49,799 nt of DNA from Sporothrix humicola (lineage: Eukaryota > Ascomycota > Sordariomycetes > Ophiostomatales > Ophiostomataceae): contig WNYE01000149.1 of the NCBI GenBank assembly GCA_021396245.1, positions 1 to 49,799 on the forward strand, given 5' to 3'. How positions within the stretch are numbered: position 1 is the stretch's first letter; each line of letters opens with the position of its first letter. The translations under genes and the position numbers were made by a program. Shown in pieces: positions 1 through 11,265 of this stretch. The notes beneath the pieces were generated by a model, which saw only the letters and a list, made by a program, of their open reading frames with translations, was not told the DNA's origin and searched no databases.

Positions 1-143
1 TATATAATTATTACTTTTTATATATATTAAGTATTATTCGACCGTTATACTTTATTATTATTTTATAAAAATAAAAACTTTTTTTTTAATTTAATTATTT
101 AATAAAAATTTTTATTTTATTTTTAAGAAGTGTTTTTATAATA
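1..143 (+). repeat. 5' LTR (3' part only) of RIP-mutated Ty3/gypsy element
   Basis: This stretch aligns over its length, with at most one indel, to 6416-6559. The first 30 positions align gap-free, and the differences there are all C-to-T or G-to-A with this copy the more mutated. It ends at TATAATA, which corresponds to TGTAACA in the other copy, a typical LTR end. The LTR start lies upstream of the window. The direct repeat flanking a pol region identifies it as an LTR. Confidence 0.75.
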
Positions 144-2799
144 ATAATAACGATTTTTGTTTAAACTTTAACCGTGTTTTAATTTAAATAATATTTAATA
201 TTATATCGACCGCGTTAGGTTTTATTATAACGTTTACGTAGTTTACGGTTCGTATATAAGTTATATAAAAAAAGATTAAAGAGTTAGAGACTTTTAATAA
301 GTAAAGTATTAAATAAGTTTAATACTACGAGAAACTCCTCGTAGTTTACTTTACTTCGGGCGAAAGTAAAAATCCGTTTAAAATCTTTTTACCTCGTAAG
401 TACAACGGTAACTAAGGTAAGCTTAAAGCCTTCTTAATATAATATCGTTTATACTTCGAGTATTAAGCCTCGAACTTAAAAAAAAGTATAAACAAAGTAT
501 TTACGGTAATTATTTACTTAGATAAGTTAACCACGGTTTAAACATAACCTCACCTCGACAACTACTTTACTAATAAACACGACCTTAATAAAATAAACGA
601 AAATACGAAAAAGTTATTTTTATCCTTCAGAAAGTTTATTAAAATACTCCAAAAAGCTTTTAAAGACCCCGACATCGACCGAGAATATAAATAAAAGTTA
701 CTTCGGCTTAAATAAATTAAATTAACATCCGTATATATTAACGAATTCCGATAGATTATAGTTTACTTCGACTAAGACGACGACTTAACGATAGTTTAAT
801 ATTATAATAAGTTTAAAAATAATATTAAAGATAAACTTAGTAAAGTGTTTCGACCGGCTTTATTAACGGAATATTATACGATAGCTATTAGTATTAATAA
901 CCGGTTTTATTAACGGAAGTTTAAAAAAAAAAATAAAGGCGAAAGGTTTTACCACTAAAAGTTTTAAAAGAAAACTAAATGGGGCGGTTACGTTAAATAA
1001 TAAGGCGATTTTATAAAACTTGATATTAATACGAAAGAAATACTTTAAAAAAAAAAGTTTACGAAGGAATATTATAACTACGGATAAAAGGGATATTACG
1101 TTAAAGATTACCGAGCGTATATTTTCGAGAAAAAATAAGTTAAAGTAATAAAAAAAAAAATTAACTACGGAAGCTTTTACTTTTCGGGTTATTTCGACGA
1201 CGATTACTTTATTTACCTCGGCGTAAAAGAGGAGGTAAAATAGTTTTTACGAAGACCTTCCATAAAAAACTTTAAAATAATACGTGTTATTACGGAAAAA
1301 CTTAACTAAGTCGACGAACTAAAAAATAATAATAACTCGAAAAGGTTTTAAACTTAAAAAGTACTTTTAAACGTATTTTTTAACGATAAAAAACACGGTT
1401 TAATTAATAACGTTAAAAAAGATTTAAAAAAAGTATACTAAGATAATAACGAAAAACACGTATAGTATACGTAAACGGACGTTTATATAAACGAACTTTT
1501 ACACTATAATAATTAACCTACGGTCTGCGTATACTTTTTTTACACGATAAGTTTATACGTAAAAGTTAAAGATTTAAAAAAAGTTAACGAGGAAAAAAAA
1601 GTTTTATTAAAAACTTAAAAAGTATATATAAATAACGTATTATAAATAAATTATAACGATTTATATTATTAAAAGTATATATACGTTAAGGCGGTGTTAT
1701 AGTACGAAAGGACTCTTCGATGGAAACTTTAATAAAAAAACCGTAATCTATTCTTACCGTAATTAACAAAACAAAATAACTACGATATAAATTATTATTA
1801 TTATTACGAGTAATACGTACTTTAAATCGACGAAATAATACTTTAATACGCTTAACGGTATACCACAAACCAAAAAGTAAGCCTATACGAAAAAAAACGA
1901 ATTTAAAAAAAACATAAGATATAAAACTAAGCTAAACGGGCACCTTACTTACGCCGGTTTAAAAAAAGTAAAAATAAAGCTTTTAAAGATTAATAAAATA
2001 AAGTTACCAATAACAAAAAGACTAACTATACGTTCGAAACATTAAAAGTATTCACCGATAACTAAAATACGTCGAAAAACGACGAAATCTTATTAACCTA
2101 AAGTACGGATAACGATTAATCACTAAAACCTTAAAAGTAATTAATAAAGAACGAGGGTATATACGAGTTTAAATTAATTAGCGCGGCCGAAATTAAGTAA
2201 CGATAATAGACATTAGTGTAAAGGTTAATTATATTGTACTACGATTAGTGAATTAACAAAATGTATTATGGTGATTAAAAGGGGCGCCGTATATTTTACG
2301 AAACTTCGAAAAACTTTAAGCTGACTATAATAGTAATTAAGTAAGAAAAAAGATAAAGATATTTAACTTCCGTATAAAAAGTAAAAAAGTTAAGATAATG
2401 TTTAATATTATAAATATTAAAGACAACGACGTTATCTTTAAGTTATTATAGCTACAAAAGTATAATTTAAAGATCGATTAAGTTATTAACTAGTTATCTT
2501 AAGAAAGCCCACGATAAAATATAATTATTAAAACGTTAAATACGTTAACGAAAAAAAAGCGAGACGATTTCCTTTACGTATTAACGTAATATTACAAATA
2601 TACGAATATTTAAAAATATTAGTACGATAAAAGTTTACCGAGGTATAAACTTTACGACCATTAAATTCCGTTAAAAAAAAGTAAATAACCGAAATATTAA
2701 AGTATTTACTCGCTTAATAAAAATAAGTTAAAAGTACTTCGGGAGTAACTTAACGAAAACTTAATTAAAAGTTATATTAAACCGTTAAAGTTATTTATA

Positions 2800-3330
2800 A
2801 AAGTATTTATTTTGTTTATACTAAAAAAAGATAATACGTAACGATTATACGTTAATTATCGATAGTTAAACGAGATTACGATTAAAAACCGATACTTATT
2901 ACCGTTTATTACCGAACTCCGAGATAAGTTATAAGACGTATAAATTTTTACGAAGATCGATTTACGCGGCGTATATAACTTGGTTAAGATTACAGAAAGT
3001 GAAAAGTAAAAAACGGCGTTTAAAACACGATACGAGTATTACGAGTGTTTAATAATATTATTCGGGTTTATTAACGTGCCCACGACGTTTTAAAAAATAA
3101 TTAACGATATGTTACGAAAGTATTTAGACGATTTCGTTATAATATACTTCGACGATATTTTAATTTACTCGGAAAACTTTAAAAAATATAAAAAGTATAT
3201 ATATTAAGTTTTACGGAAGTTTAATAACGCGAAGTTATTAGTTAAAGTAAGTAAATGTAAATTTTACACTTAAAAAATAACTTTTTTAGGATACGTAATT
3301 ATATTAAGATAGTTGGTTATAGAATTAGAA
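2800..3330 (+). pseudogene. reverse transcriptase domain of the gypsy element (degenerate)
   Basis: At 3121-3180 the frame reads through FVIIYFDDILIYS, the catalytic FVIIY-x-DD block of gypsy reverse transcriptases (YxDD with Phe at x). Upstream near 2988-3090 the ITE-x-KTAF and RYEYYECL remnants match the preceding RT block. Stops replace Trp codons, as expected from G-to-A changes. It is non-functional. Confidence 0.85.
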
Positions 3331-3539
3331 AAGGTTAAAGTAATTAAAGATTGGTTAACACTATAAAACGTCAAAGACGTATAATTATTTATAAGATACG
3401 TAAATTATTATTAAAAGTTTATTAAAGGTTACGATAAAATAACGGTACTTTTAATTAACTTTACGAAAAAAAAAGTTAAGTTTTTATAGTTAAAAAAAAT
3501 ATAAAACGTTTTTAAGCGTATTAAAGAAGTAATATTATT

Positions 3540-3800
3540 TAAACTAATATTTAAAGAACTAAAACTCGATAAACTTTACGAGATAAACGTCGATGCGTCG
3601 GGATACGTAATGGGCGGCGAATTATCGTAACGGGACGACGAAAGAAAAATATACTTAATTATTTTTTTTTCGAAAAAGTTTACTGGGTTAATAGAAAAAT
3701 ACTTAGTTTACGATAAAAAATTAATAGTTATTATTAAAGGATTAAAAAAATAAAAAGTATATTTTAAAAAAGTTAAGTACTTTATAATAATTTATTTCGA
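3540..3800 (+). pseudogene. RNase H domain of the gypsy element (degenerate)
   Basis: At 3580-3618 the frame encodes EINVDASGYVMGG, the first catalytic block of gypsy RNase H (usually TDASGYAIGG). It is in the same frame as the reverse transcriptase motif. Stop codons and C-to-T changes follow. The domain edges are approximate. Confidence 0.75.
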
Positions 3801-4199
3801 CTATAAAAACTTTATATACTTCGTTAATAATTAACGGTTAAATGGACGATAAGTTAAATAAGCTTAATACTTATTTAAGTTTAATATTAAGATAATATAT
3901 AAAAAAAGATTTAATAACGGAAAAGTAAACGTTTTAAGTAAATAAAACGATTATATCGAACTTACGTTAATTAAAGTATAAACGATACTTAAAACGTAAA
4001 AAAACAAATTAATAATCTTTAAAACGATAACACAAAGAAGTTTACATAATATTATCCGAGTAGTGTACGAAGCACTATCGAAAGAATACTTCGGAATTTA
4101 AAAAACCACGGAAAAGTTTTAAAAGTTTTACGACATTACGAGATAACACGACGTTATTAAAAACGTAATTAACGAATACAATACTTATAATAAAACGAA

Positions 4200-4990
4200 A
4201 ACTTAAAAGTATAAAACCTACGGCCTTTTACAACTACTATTAATTTTTAATCGGCCGTAAAAATTAATTTTTTAAAACTTAATCGTTAAGTTATCGGTAT
4301 TAAAAGAACAAGTTACGAAGATAATATACGATAGTATTTTAGTGATCGTAAATAAGTTTACGAAGTACGTGTACTTTTTACCGTACTACGAGTTATATAT
4401 AACGGAGGACTTAGTTTATATATTTTTACAGAATATAGTTAATAACCACGGTTTATTGAAAAATATTATTAACGATAAAAGAATTACGTTTATAAGTAAG
4501 TTTTAAGTAAAAGTAATAAAATAACTTTAAGTTAAACGGAAACTAAATATTGTTTTTTACTTTTAAATAAACGGGTAAATAAAAAAAATAAATTAAATAT
4601 TTAAGTAATATTTACGAGTATACGTTAATTAATAATAAAACGATTAAGTCGAATAACTTCCGTTTATTTAAATCGCGTATAACAATGTGGTATATAACGG
4701 TATTAAAATTTTACCGTTCGAAACGAACTACGGATTTAAATTAAAAATAAATTATTATTTAAAAGAAAGACTAAACTTAATGGCGGATAAAATAATAAAA
4801 AAGTTTAAAAAAGTATTCGAAGAAATAAAAATAAACTTCACTCGATAACAACAATAAATAAATATATAAGTTAATAAAAAGAAGATTAAAGGATTAATCT
4901 TTAAAGAAAAAAATAAAGTTTACTTTAACCGAAAAAACTTTAAAATAAGAAGATTAAACGATAAACTCGATTTTAAACGACTTAAACCGT
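4200..4990 (+). pseudogene. integrase core of the gypsy element (degenerate)
   Basis: At 4330-4389 the frame reads DSILVIVNKFTKYVYFLP, matching the first catalytic Asp block of gypsy integrases (DSILVIVDRFTKMAHFIP type). At 4714-4737 it reads PFETNYGF, the conserved C-terminal integrase block. The domain is interrupted by stops and non-functional. Confidence 0.8.
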
Positions 4991-5129
4991 TCGAAGTTAC
5001 GAAAAAAGTCTCGAACTCGGTGTACGAACTCGGTTTACTCGAAAGATTACGAGTTTACTCGTGATTTAATATTTTATTTTTAAAGAAAGCGTTAAGCTTA
5101 GTTAAGTTCTCGAACGAATAAGTGTTCGG

Positions 5130-5290
5130 TGAACTAAAATACAAAGTGGAGAAGATCGAAATATACTGTAAAACAAAGAAAAGATAATTAAAATATTTAG
5201 TAAAATAGTTAAGCTATAACGTTAAAGAAAATATATAAGAATTTACAGAATATTTTAAAAACTTTTTTTAGTTATTAGCGGCGTATTAAT
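5130..5290 (+). pseudogene. chromodomain remnant at the end of pol
   Basis: From 5140 the pol frame gives YKVEKIEIY, then LKYLVK, then EFTEYFKNF, separated by stops. This is the skeleton of a chromodomain (YEVEKIL, LKYLVKWKGY, TWEPxENL). It follows the integrase, placing the element among chromoviruses, whose chromodomains steer integration toward heterochromatin marks. Confidence 0.65.
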
Positions 5291-6415
5291 AACGAAGGGG
5301 TTAAAACTTAAGTCGACTATAATTATATTTTAATCGAAAAATAAAGTAACTACTTCGGCGGTTATTCGGGCTTTTTATACGGTTTAAAAAGTAGTTTACT
5401 TTTCCTCGGTTTACCGAGTTTCGTTTTTAATATTTTAAGCGGTATAAGTTTCGTTAAAAAGTTTTTAACGTTTTAATTCGTAAACTTTTTATTGTTAGTG
5501 AATTTAACGTACACGGGTTACGGTTTTAGCCGCCCGACTATACGTTTTTTCGAGGGTAATTTTAACGGCCTTTTAAGCCTTTAAAAGACGTTAAGAGTTA
5601 AAAACTTAACGTTTAGTTAAAAAAAAAAATATTAAAACGACTAAAAAAAAAAAAAAAAAAAAAAAAACTTATTAAAACTTATAACGATATTACGGCTATC
5701 GTATTTAACGCTTACACGGACGTAAGCTTAGTAACGACGAATTTAACGGGTAAACTTATTAGATTAAATATAGTTTCGACTAAGGCGAGTATAACGAGAA
5801 CACGGTATAACGTTAAAATTAAAAGACTCGATAGTAATAATAATACGGCGTCGTTAAGTAAAGTTAGTTAATACGGAACGTTTAATAATACGATTAAATA
5901 TAATAGAATAAAAAAAAAAGAATTTTTATTAGATTAACGATAAGAAGTAAAAGGAATAGGTTATTTATAAGATTTTAGGACGAAATTTAAGGAAAAAGGA
6001 GGTTATATTATAAACGTAACCTTTACGGCTTTAATAATAAACTAAAAATAAACATAAGCCAACCCCTTAACGGGTATAAAGGATAAATAATATAACCGAC
6101 GTAAAACGGCAGTATTAACGTAACTAAAAAGTAAACTTTTCAAAACGCAAAATAAAAAACGAATAACATCACGGCAAAAATTAACCAATCAAAAAACAAA
6201 ACGTTACTTCATACAAAAATAAAGTAAAAAGTATAAAACAATATAAACTAAAAAATAACTTTATATAAAAATAAAGTAAAGGTTATAAAGCTATATAAAG
6301 TACGATAAATATATAAAACTAAGGTTTCCTTTTAATAACTTAAATAAAAGACTTAGTCGTTACCGATTGTTTAAAATACATAACTATATAAACTTATATT
6401 CTTATACTTTTATTA

Positions 6416-6559
6416 TATACAATTACCACCTCTTACACGTATTAAGTATTATTCGACCGTTATACCTTATCACTGTTTTATAAGAACAAGAACCCCTCCC
6501 TTAACCTAATCACCTAACAAAGACTTTTACCTCATTCTTAAGAAGTGCCTTTGTAACAC
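6416..6559 (+). repeat. 3' LTR (minimum extent) of the gypsy element
   Basis: Direct repeat of 1-143. It retains many C and G bases where the 5' copy has T and A, so it is much less RIP-mutated. It ends with TGTAACA at 6553-6559. The true LTR start is upstream of 6416 but cannot be set, because the window cuts the 5' copy. Confidence 0.7.
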
Positions 6560-8204
6560 CGAGGCGACGAAAAACAACCACTTTTTCTTAAAAAGTTAAA
6601 TAAACAACCGACGACACTAATCTACGAAGTTTATAACTTACCTTTTTACCGACGCGGTGTACGGCGTATAAAACTTTAAAAACACGGTAACCTTCTTTTA
6701 ACTAAATATTTAAAAAGCTTTCGATAATATTTATTATAATTAACTTATTTATACTTTTTATACTTTTCACTTTTCGATTTAATTAATTAACTAAATTATA
6801 AACTATTTATTAAACTAAACTACGAAGCTTTTTTTCGATAAAAAAATAACACCAGTATAACTTATCACCGTAAACGTTTTATAAAAGTCCCCTTTATTAC
6901 TTATTTTATTTATTTTTTTCGTAATACCGCTTTATTATACTTTTTATTAACATTATAAAATTATTACTTTAAAGTTTATAAATAACATTAACCTTTTCGT
7001 TTATAACCGTATAATAACCTTTTATTACTATATTTTATAAAACGCTTAAAAAATAATTATAAACTAAATATAACCGAAAGATATTATATTTAAACTAACG
7101 AAAAATAAACTTTTTTATTTCTTTTACGCTTATAAAACCTCGACGACGACGTTTATACTCGACTAAAACACCGTCTTTACCCTCCGCCGAGTAACCCGTT
7201 TCTTTAACATTTAGTTAAATAAAAAACTTTTTTTTTTAAAGTATATTCGATAAATAAAACATTATTTTATTATATAAAACTATACCTTTACGAAACTCAC
7301 CGAGAAAACATAAAGTTATACACTCTCGTAAACTTAAATAATTTATACGATTATACTTTAAAGTACGGTAGCCTACGATACGAGCGTTTTTTTCTTAAAA
7401 CTAAAAAATAACCGACCGACGCTTTCTTTAAATACTATTTTCTACGAATATCTTCGTATAATCTTTAAAACTTACCGATTAACACTCACTTACCTCCTTC
7501 ACTTTAAATTAAATATACCGTTATTAAACCTTTACTTAAAATACCGTTAAACCGTTTTTTTATCCCGGCCAAATTACTAAACTAAAACCTAAACGATCTA
7601 AAGTATAATACGTTACCCCCGGCCGTTTACTAACTATTACTTACCTCTCTTTATATTACCCCCACCGTTTACCCCCGAAAAAATAAATTAAACTATAATT
7701 ATTAACCGTTAAAAAACTTAATAATAATAAAATACTAAAATTAACCGTTTTACGAAATCTCTCGTTATATAAACGTTATACTAAGTAATAAAAACCGTAC
7801 GACGCCGTTACTTTTATTTTATAAAAGTTAAAAACAACTTTTTTACGTAAATTCGTACGGGTTACATTAACCTTTACGTATACCTTTTTTAACGTAAAAC
7901 TATTAACTTTTTAAATTACCTTTACGATACCAAAGATAAAACGGCCGAGTATATAATTTTAATATACTTAAAAACACCATCGCGGTCGGTAAATTAACCT
8001 TAAACTTTTAAAAAACTAAAATATAAATTATAAAATAGTTTTAAAGTTAAATTAATTTTCCGGTAACTTATTTAAAACGATAAACTCTTAAAGTATAACT
8101 TTACGAAAAAGTTAAAAAAGTTACCGTCGTCGAAGTAACGTACCGTTGTTTAAGTTATACTTTTTTTTTATTTTTACGCCGTACCGTAGTAATACGTCGT
8201 TTTT

Positions 8205-8438
8205 TTTTAACGGTAATAACTTTACGAATATAACGCTCTTTAACTTCGATTAAAGTTTACTTTTTAAAAAAATATTATTTCTTTTTAATAACATTAGTTT
8301 TATAAATATAGTATTTTTTAACTTTAATTAAAACTTATTTTATAAAAAAACACCGTCTCTCTTTAACGGTATTAACTTTATAAGTATAATATTTTTCGGC
8401 TTCGATCAAAGTTTACTTTTCGAATAAAAGGTTAACTA
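8205..8438. repeat. 78-bp tandem repeat, three degenerate copies
   Basis: Equivalent motifs begin at 8209 (AACGGTAATAACTTTACGAA), 8287 (AATAACATTAGTTTTATAAA) and 8365 (AACGGTATTAACTTTATAAG), a period of exactly 78 bp. Copies differ mostly by C/T or G/A, consistent with RIP after duplication. Seventy-eight bases is 26 codons, so the array may have encoded a 26-residue protein repeat, possibly on the minus strand. Confidence 0.7.
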
Positions 8439-8541
8439 AACGACTACGCTTAATACTTTAATAATTTCGGTAACGGCGGCCTCCGTCTCCGTTTTTATTT
8501 TAAGTATCGAATAGTTAAACACCGAAGGTAATAACAATAAA

Positions 8542-8636
8542 CTCGTTATAACGCCGGTAACACTCGAACGATCGGTTTTAACGTCGAAAGTATAAAAACG
8601 GAGGGCTCGTTATAACGCCGGTTATACTCGAGCGAT
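8542..8636. repeat. 31-bp direct repeat pair
   Basis: The copies at 8542-8572 and 8606-8636 both begin CTCGTTATAACGCCGGT and end CGAT. They differ at three positions and their starts are 64 bp apart. They lie at the edge of the AT-rich block. Confidence 0.7.
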
Positions 8637-8734
8637 AAACCTTAAAACAAAAAAAAAAACCAAGTTTATAAACTATACACTCCTTTATTTTATACCTTAT
8701 TTACTACACTTACCCTTCTATTTATTTACCATAT

Positions 8735-8925
8735 ACAACTATTTATTTATTTATTTATTTACTCAACGTATAACCTTGGCAGGCTAACATACACTCGTGT
8801 AAACTAAAAAGTTTACACACATAATTCTATGGTAGTTTCTTCCCCATGAGGGTTCTACCTAGCTAATCGCCAATAGTCAAGATTAACTGAGAAAGGCGAA
8901 TAATAATAATAATAATAATAATAAT
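8735..8925. repeat. block-edge microsatellites and small inverted repeat
   Basis: A short (TTTA)n run covers about 8735-8762. A perfect inverted repeat GTGTAAACT / AGTTTACAC with a 4-base loop lies at 8797-8818. An (AAT)n run covers 8901-8925. They mark the transition from RIP-mutated sequence to the gene island. I see no gene between 8766 and 9020. Confidence 0.6.
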
Positions 8926-9020
8926 TACTTCATTCCATAATACATTCTCATTCTAGTCGTGTACAAATCAAAACTTAAATACATATATCTCCGCCATCTT
9001 ACTTTCTTTCCTTTAGGCCC

Positions 9021-9920
9021 CTACTTCAAAACACTCGGGTCCTCCTTGACAACCTGGTCGTAGTACGGCTGGAACGCCAGCCACATCTTGCTCGGGTTGC
9101 CGCTCTTCTTGTGCGTAAACTCGGCCTCCTTGTCGCCAATCAGCACCTTGCCCCAGCCAGGGCACGCTGCCGCGGCATTTGCCAGAAGCTGTGCGTGGCA
9201 GCACCGGTCTAGCGCGATAAACAGGAAAGCGGCCTCATCGACGGTCCGGCCGCACGTAATCATGCCGTGGTTCTGGAGAAGCACGCTGCGGCACGTCGGT
9301 CCCAGCGCCTTGGCAATGCGTGCACCCTCCTCGGTGCTGATCACCGTGCCGCCGAAGCGCGGGTAGACAGCTAGGTCGTTGTAGAACCGGAGGGCATCCT
9401 GGTACAGCATCTCGATGGGGCGGCCGAAGCACGAAAAGGCCTTGCCGTAGACACTGTGGGCATGGCACGCCGCATTCAGATCCGGCCGGGCCTTGTGGAT
9501 CTCGCTGTGGATGGCGAAAGCAGGGCCATTAATGGGCGATTGTGCACCACCGGGCAGCACCTCGCCATGGTCGTTGACAAGCACGAGGTCCGACACGGAG
9601 ATTTGCGAAAAGTGTGTGCTCAGAGGGTTGATCCAGAAGTGGTCCGGGTTGATGGGATCGCGTAGGGAGATGTGACCGGCGACGCCCTCATCAAAACCTT
9701 GCTTGGCGAACACGCGGAAAGCGGCAGCCAGGTGCTGCTTCTGGTACGTGCGCTCATCCTCCTTGTTGGCAAACGTCAGCGGCGAGCGAATCACGACTTT
9801 GCCGTCCTTGTCGCCGAGGAAGTGAACCTCCTCAAAGAAGGCGTTCTTGGCCGGTGCGGCAGCGGCAGCCTTAGTCTCGGCGGGCGAGACAGGCGACTCG
9901 ACGGTTGCTCCAGGGGCCAT
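9021..9920 (-). CDS. class II aldolase/adducin-domain protein
   Basis: Single-exon gene of 299 aa from the ATG at 9920 (context CACAATGGC). The class II aldolase/adducin fold is shown by AACHAHSVYGKAF with the metal-binding pair His153 and His155, and LLQNHGM with His218, the zinc triad of fuculose-phosphate aldolase-like enzymes and related decarboxylases. The family cleaves or decarboxylates hydroxy-acid or sugar-phosphate substrates; fungal members (fission yeast Mug14 type) are poorly characterised. The frame stays open upstream to ATGs at 10109 (362 aa) and 10394 (457 aa). The 10109 form adds a 63-residue Arg/Ser/Thr-rich leader without acidic residues that resembles a mitochondrial presequence. 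The gene ends about 260 bp from the AT-rich block. It is divergent from the quinone oxidoreductase gene. Confidence 0.85.
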   Translation of the reverse strand: MAPGATVESPVSPAETKAAAAAPAKNAFFEEVHFLGDKDGKVVIRSPLTFANKEDERTYQKQHLAAAFRVFAKQGFDEGVAGHISLRDPINPDHFWINPLSTHFSQISVSDLVLVNDHGEVLPGGAQSPINGPAFAIHSEIHKARPDLNAACHAHSVYGKAFSCFGRPIEMLYQDALRFYNDLAVYPRFGGTVISTEEGARIAKALGPTCRSVLLQNHGMITCGRTVDEAAFLFIALDRCCHAQLLANAAAACPGWGKVLIGDKEAEFTHKKSGNPSKMWLAFQPYYDQVVKEDPSVLK

Positions 9921-11265
9921 TGTGTTTGCTTTGGTGTGAAATGCCTGAGTGGAAGAGTAATAACGAGATGGGGAGAACGTAGAGTGTGAGTAGTATGAAA
10001 ATGTAGATGGAACGGATGAGATGGAGCGGTGTGATTGTAATATCTGGGTATATGTTTTGGGAGTGGTGTGGGCAAAAGAGGTGAGTCTGTTGTTGTAGAG
10101 AGGACGCATGATTGTTGTGTCGTCGCGAAGAGGAGATGTAAATACCAAGAGACGCTGTTTTATGGCCCTTGACTGTTTCCGTGAGAGCCGCCGAGACGCG
10201 ACCGAAAGGCATGTGCGGCAAAAGGAGGTGGGTATACGGAAAACGGGCAGGGCAGGCGGACAGGATGGGCAACTGGAGACGGACAAAAAAGAGTGGGAAA
10301 ATAAGAAAAGAATCAAGTTAGAAGAGTAATCCATTTTCATCCGTATCATGGAGTCCATACCCCGCGATCGACCTTTTTGAGAGAACCCAGCCATCCTAGC
10401 CGCCTTGCCACCTCATATGCGGACGACGGTCTCGCGACGTGGGTACGGGGAATGATGGAGAGGCTGTGGGGATCATAGAGGTGTGCGGAGGTTGTTGATT
10501 GTCCGTTGATAATCCATTGTTTAGATTTGTGGATGTTGTGTGTTAGTATGAGATGTGGGAAAGAGTTGGAAAGGGAAGAGGGCAGGCGGCCTCGAGATGT
10601 CCGGCACTAAAAGTGGCAGTTGCGATGCCCGCAATCCAAGTTTGGAAGCTACAAACCACTTGGAAAGTTGTGGTCCGTACGGAAGGTACGATCGTTGAAC
10701 GTCACACTCCGCAAGGAAGTTGCAGTCCGTGAGACGATCACACTCCACGGAAGGTGCAGTCCGTCTACTGTGCACATGCGGCAGGTGCAGTCGATGTGTG
10801 TGTGTCGATCTTTCTTGTTGCTGGTAACGGACTCGCCCGGCCCGCGTCTCCACTTTTTCGTGTTAGTCGTTTGGGTCTGCATGAGACCTGCAGCTTCAAC
10901 AGACTACTCCGCATCGGCGCCGTTTCGCAACCGGTGATGTCTGGCATACAATGAAGTGGAATTAAAGTGTGGCTTTTATTTGGCTTCAAATGGCTGCTTG
11001 GCTGTTTTGCAATGTATTACTCGGCGACATTACTTGGCGACTCAAAACAAGACAAGCATCGACGCCGAGTCATTACTTTCAACCGTACTTCTTGTCAGTC
11101 CTCAAGCTTCATAAAGCGTGTGCTTGGCAGTCTTGACGAGGACAACAGACAAGAGACGAAAATATTATACAAACGAATAAACAGGACCCTTCAATTCGGC
11201 TTGACATTTTCACATTATCTCTCCCGCTCCTTTTTCTTCTTACGTTTTTTCTCCACCTCCCCACA
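9921..11265. promoter_or_regulatory. divergent promoter region with imperfect repeats
   Basis: This spacer separates the minus-strand aldolase from the plus-strand oxidoreductase and probably drives both. The first part, up to 10394, is open in frame with the aldolase and may be partly coding or 5' UTR. Three imperfect copies of GGAAGKTGCAGTCCGT occur at 10662-10678, 10715-10730 and 10749-10764, with a weaker fourth near 10780. No other gene is visible. Confidence 0.5.
10662..10764. repeat. three imperfect 16-17 bp repeats in the promoter
   Basis: Copies are GGAAAGTTGTGGTCCGT (10662), GGAAGTTGCAGTCCGT (10715) and GGAAGGTGCAGTCCGT (10749). ACGATC followed by CACACTCC also recurs between them. 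Spacing is irregular (53 and 34 bp), so it is more like clustered binding sites or a decayed minisatellite than a true tandem array. Confidence 0.6.

Larger units (their letters stand above)
1..6559 (+). mobile_element. RIP-inactivated chromodomain Ty3/gypsy retrotransposon (chromovirus)
   Basis: The element consists of two LTRs (1-143 and about 6416-6559) around a degenerate pol. On the + strand, one reading frame shows reverse transcriptase, RNase H, integrase and a chromodomain in that order, the Ty3/gypsy arrangement. Landmarks at 3121, 3580, 4330, 4714 and 5140 are all in the same frame, so I see no net frameshift over 2 kb. Inactivation is by point changes: for example the conserved Trp of the RT block near 3009 is a TAA stop. 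CpA and TpG are almost absent while CpG persists, as RIP leaves it. Gag should lie between about 200 and 2000 but is too degraded to delimit. Confidence 0.85.
6560..8765. repeat. unidentified RIP-mutated AT-rich repeat
   Basis: The sequence is AT-rich and depleted in CpA/TpG like the gypsy element, so it was probably a repeated sequence hit by RIP. I read both strands and found no recognisable transposase, reverse transcriptase or gene. It contains a 78-bp tandem triplicate near 8205-8438 and a 31-bp direct repeat at 8542 and 8606. Composition returns to normal over about 8640-8765, which is the block edge. Confidence 0.6.
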
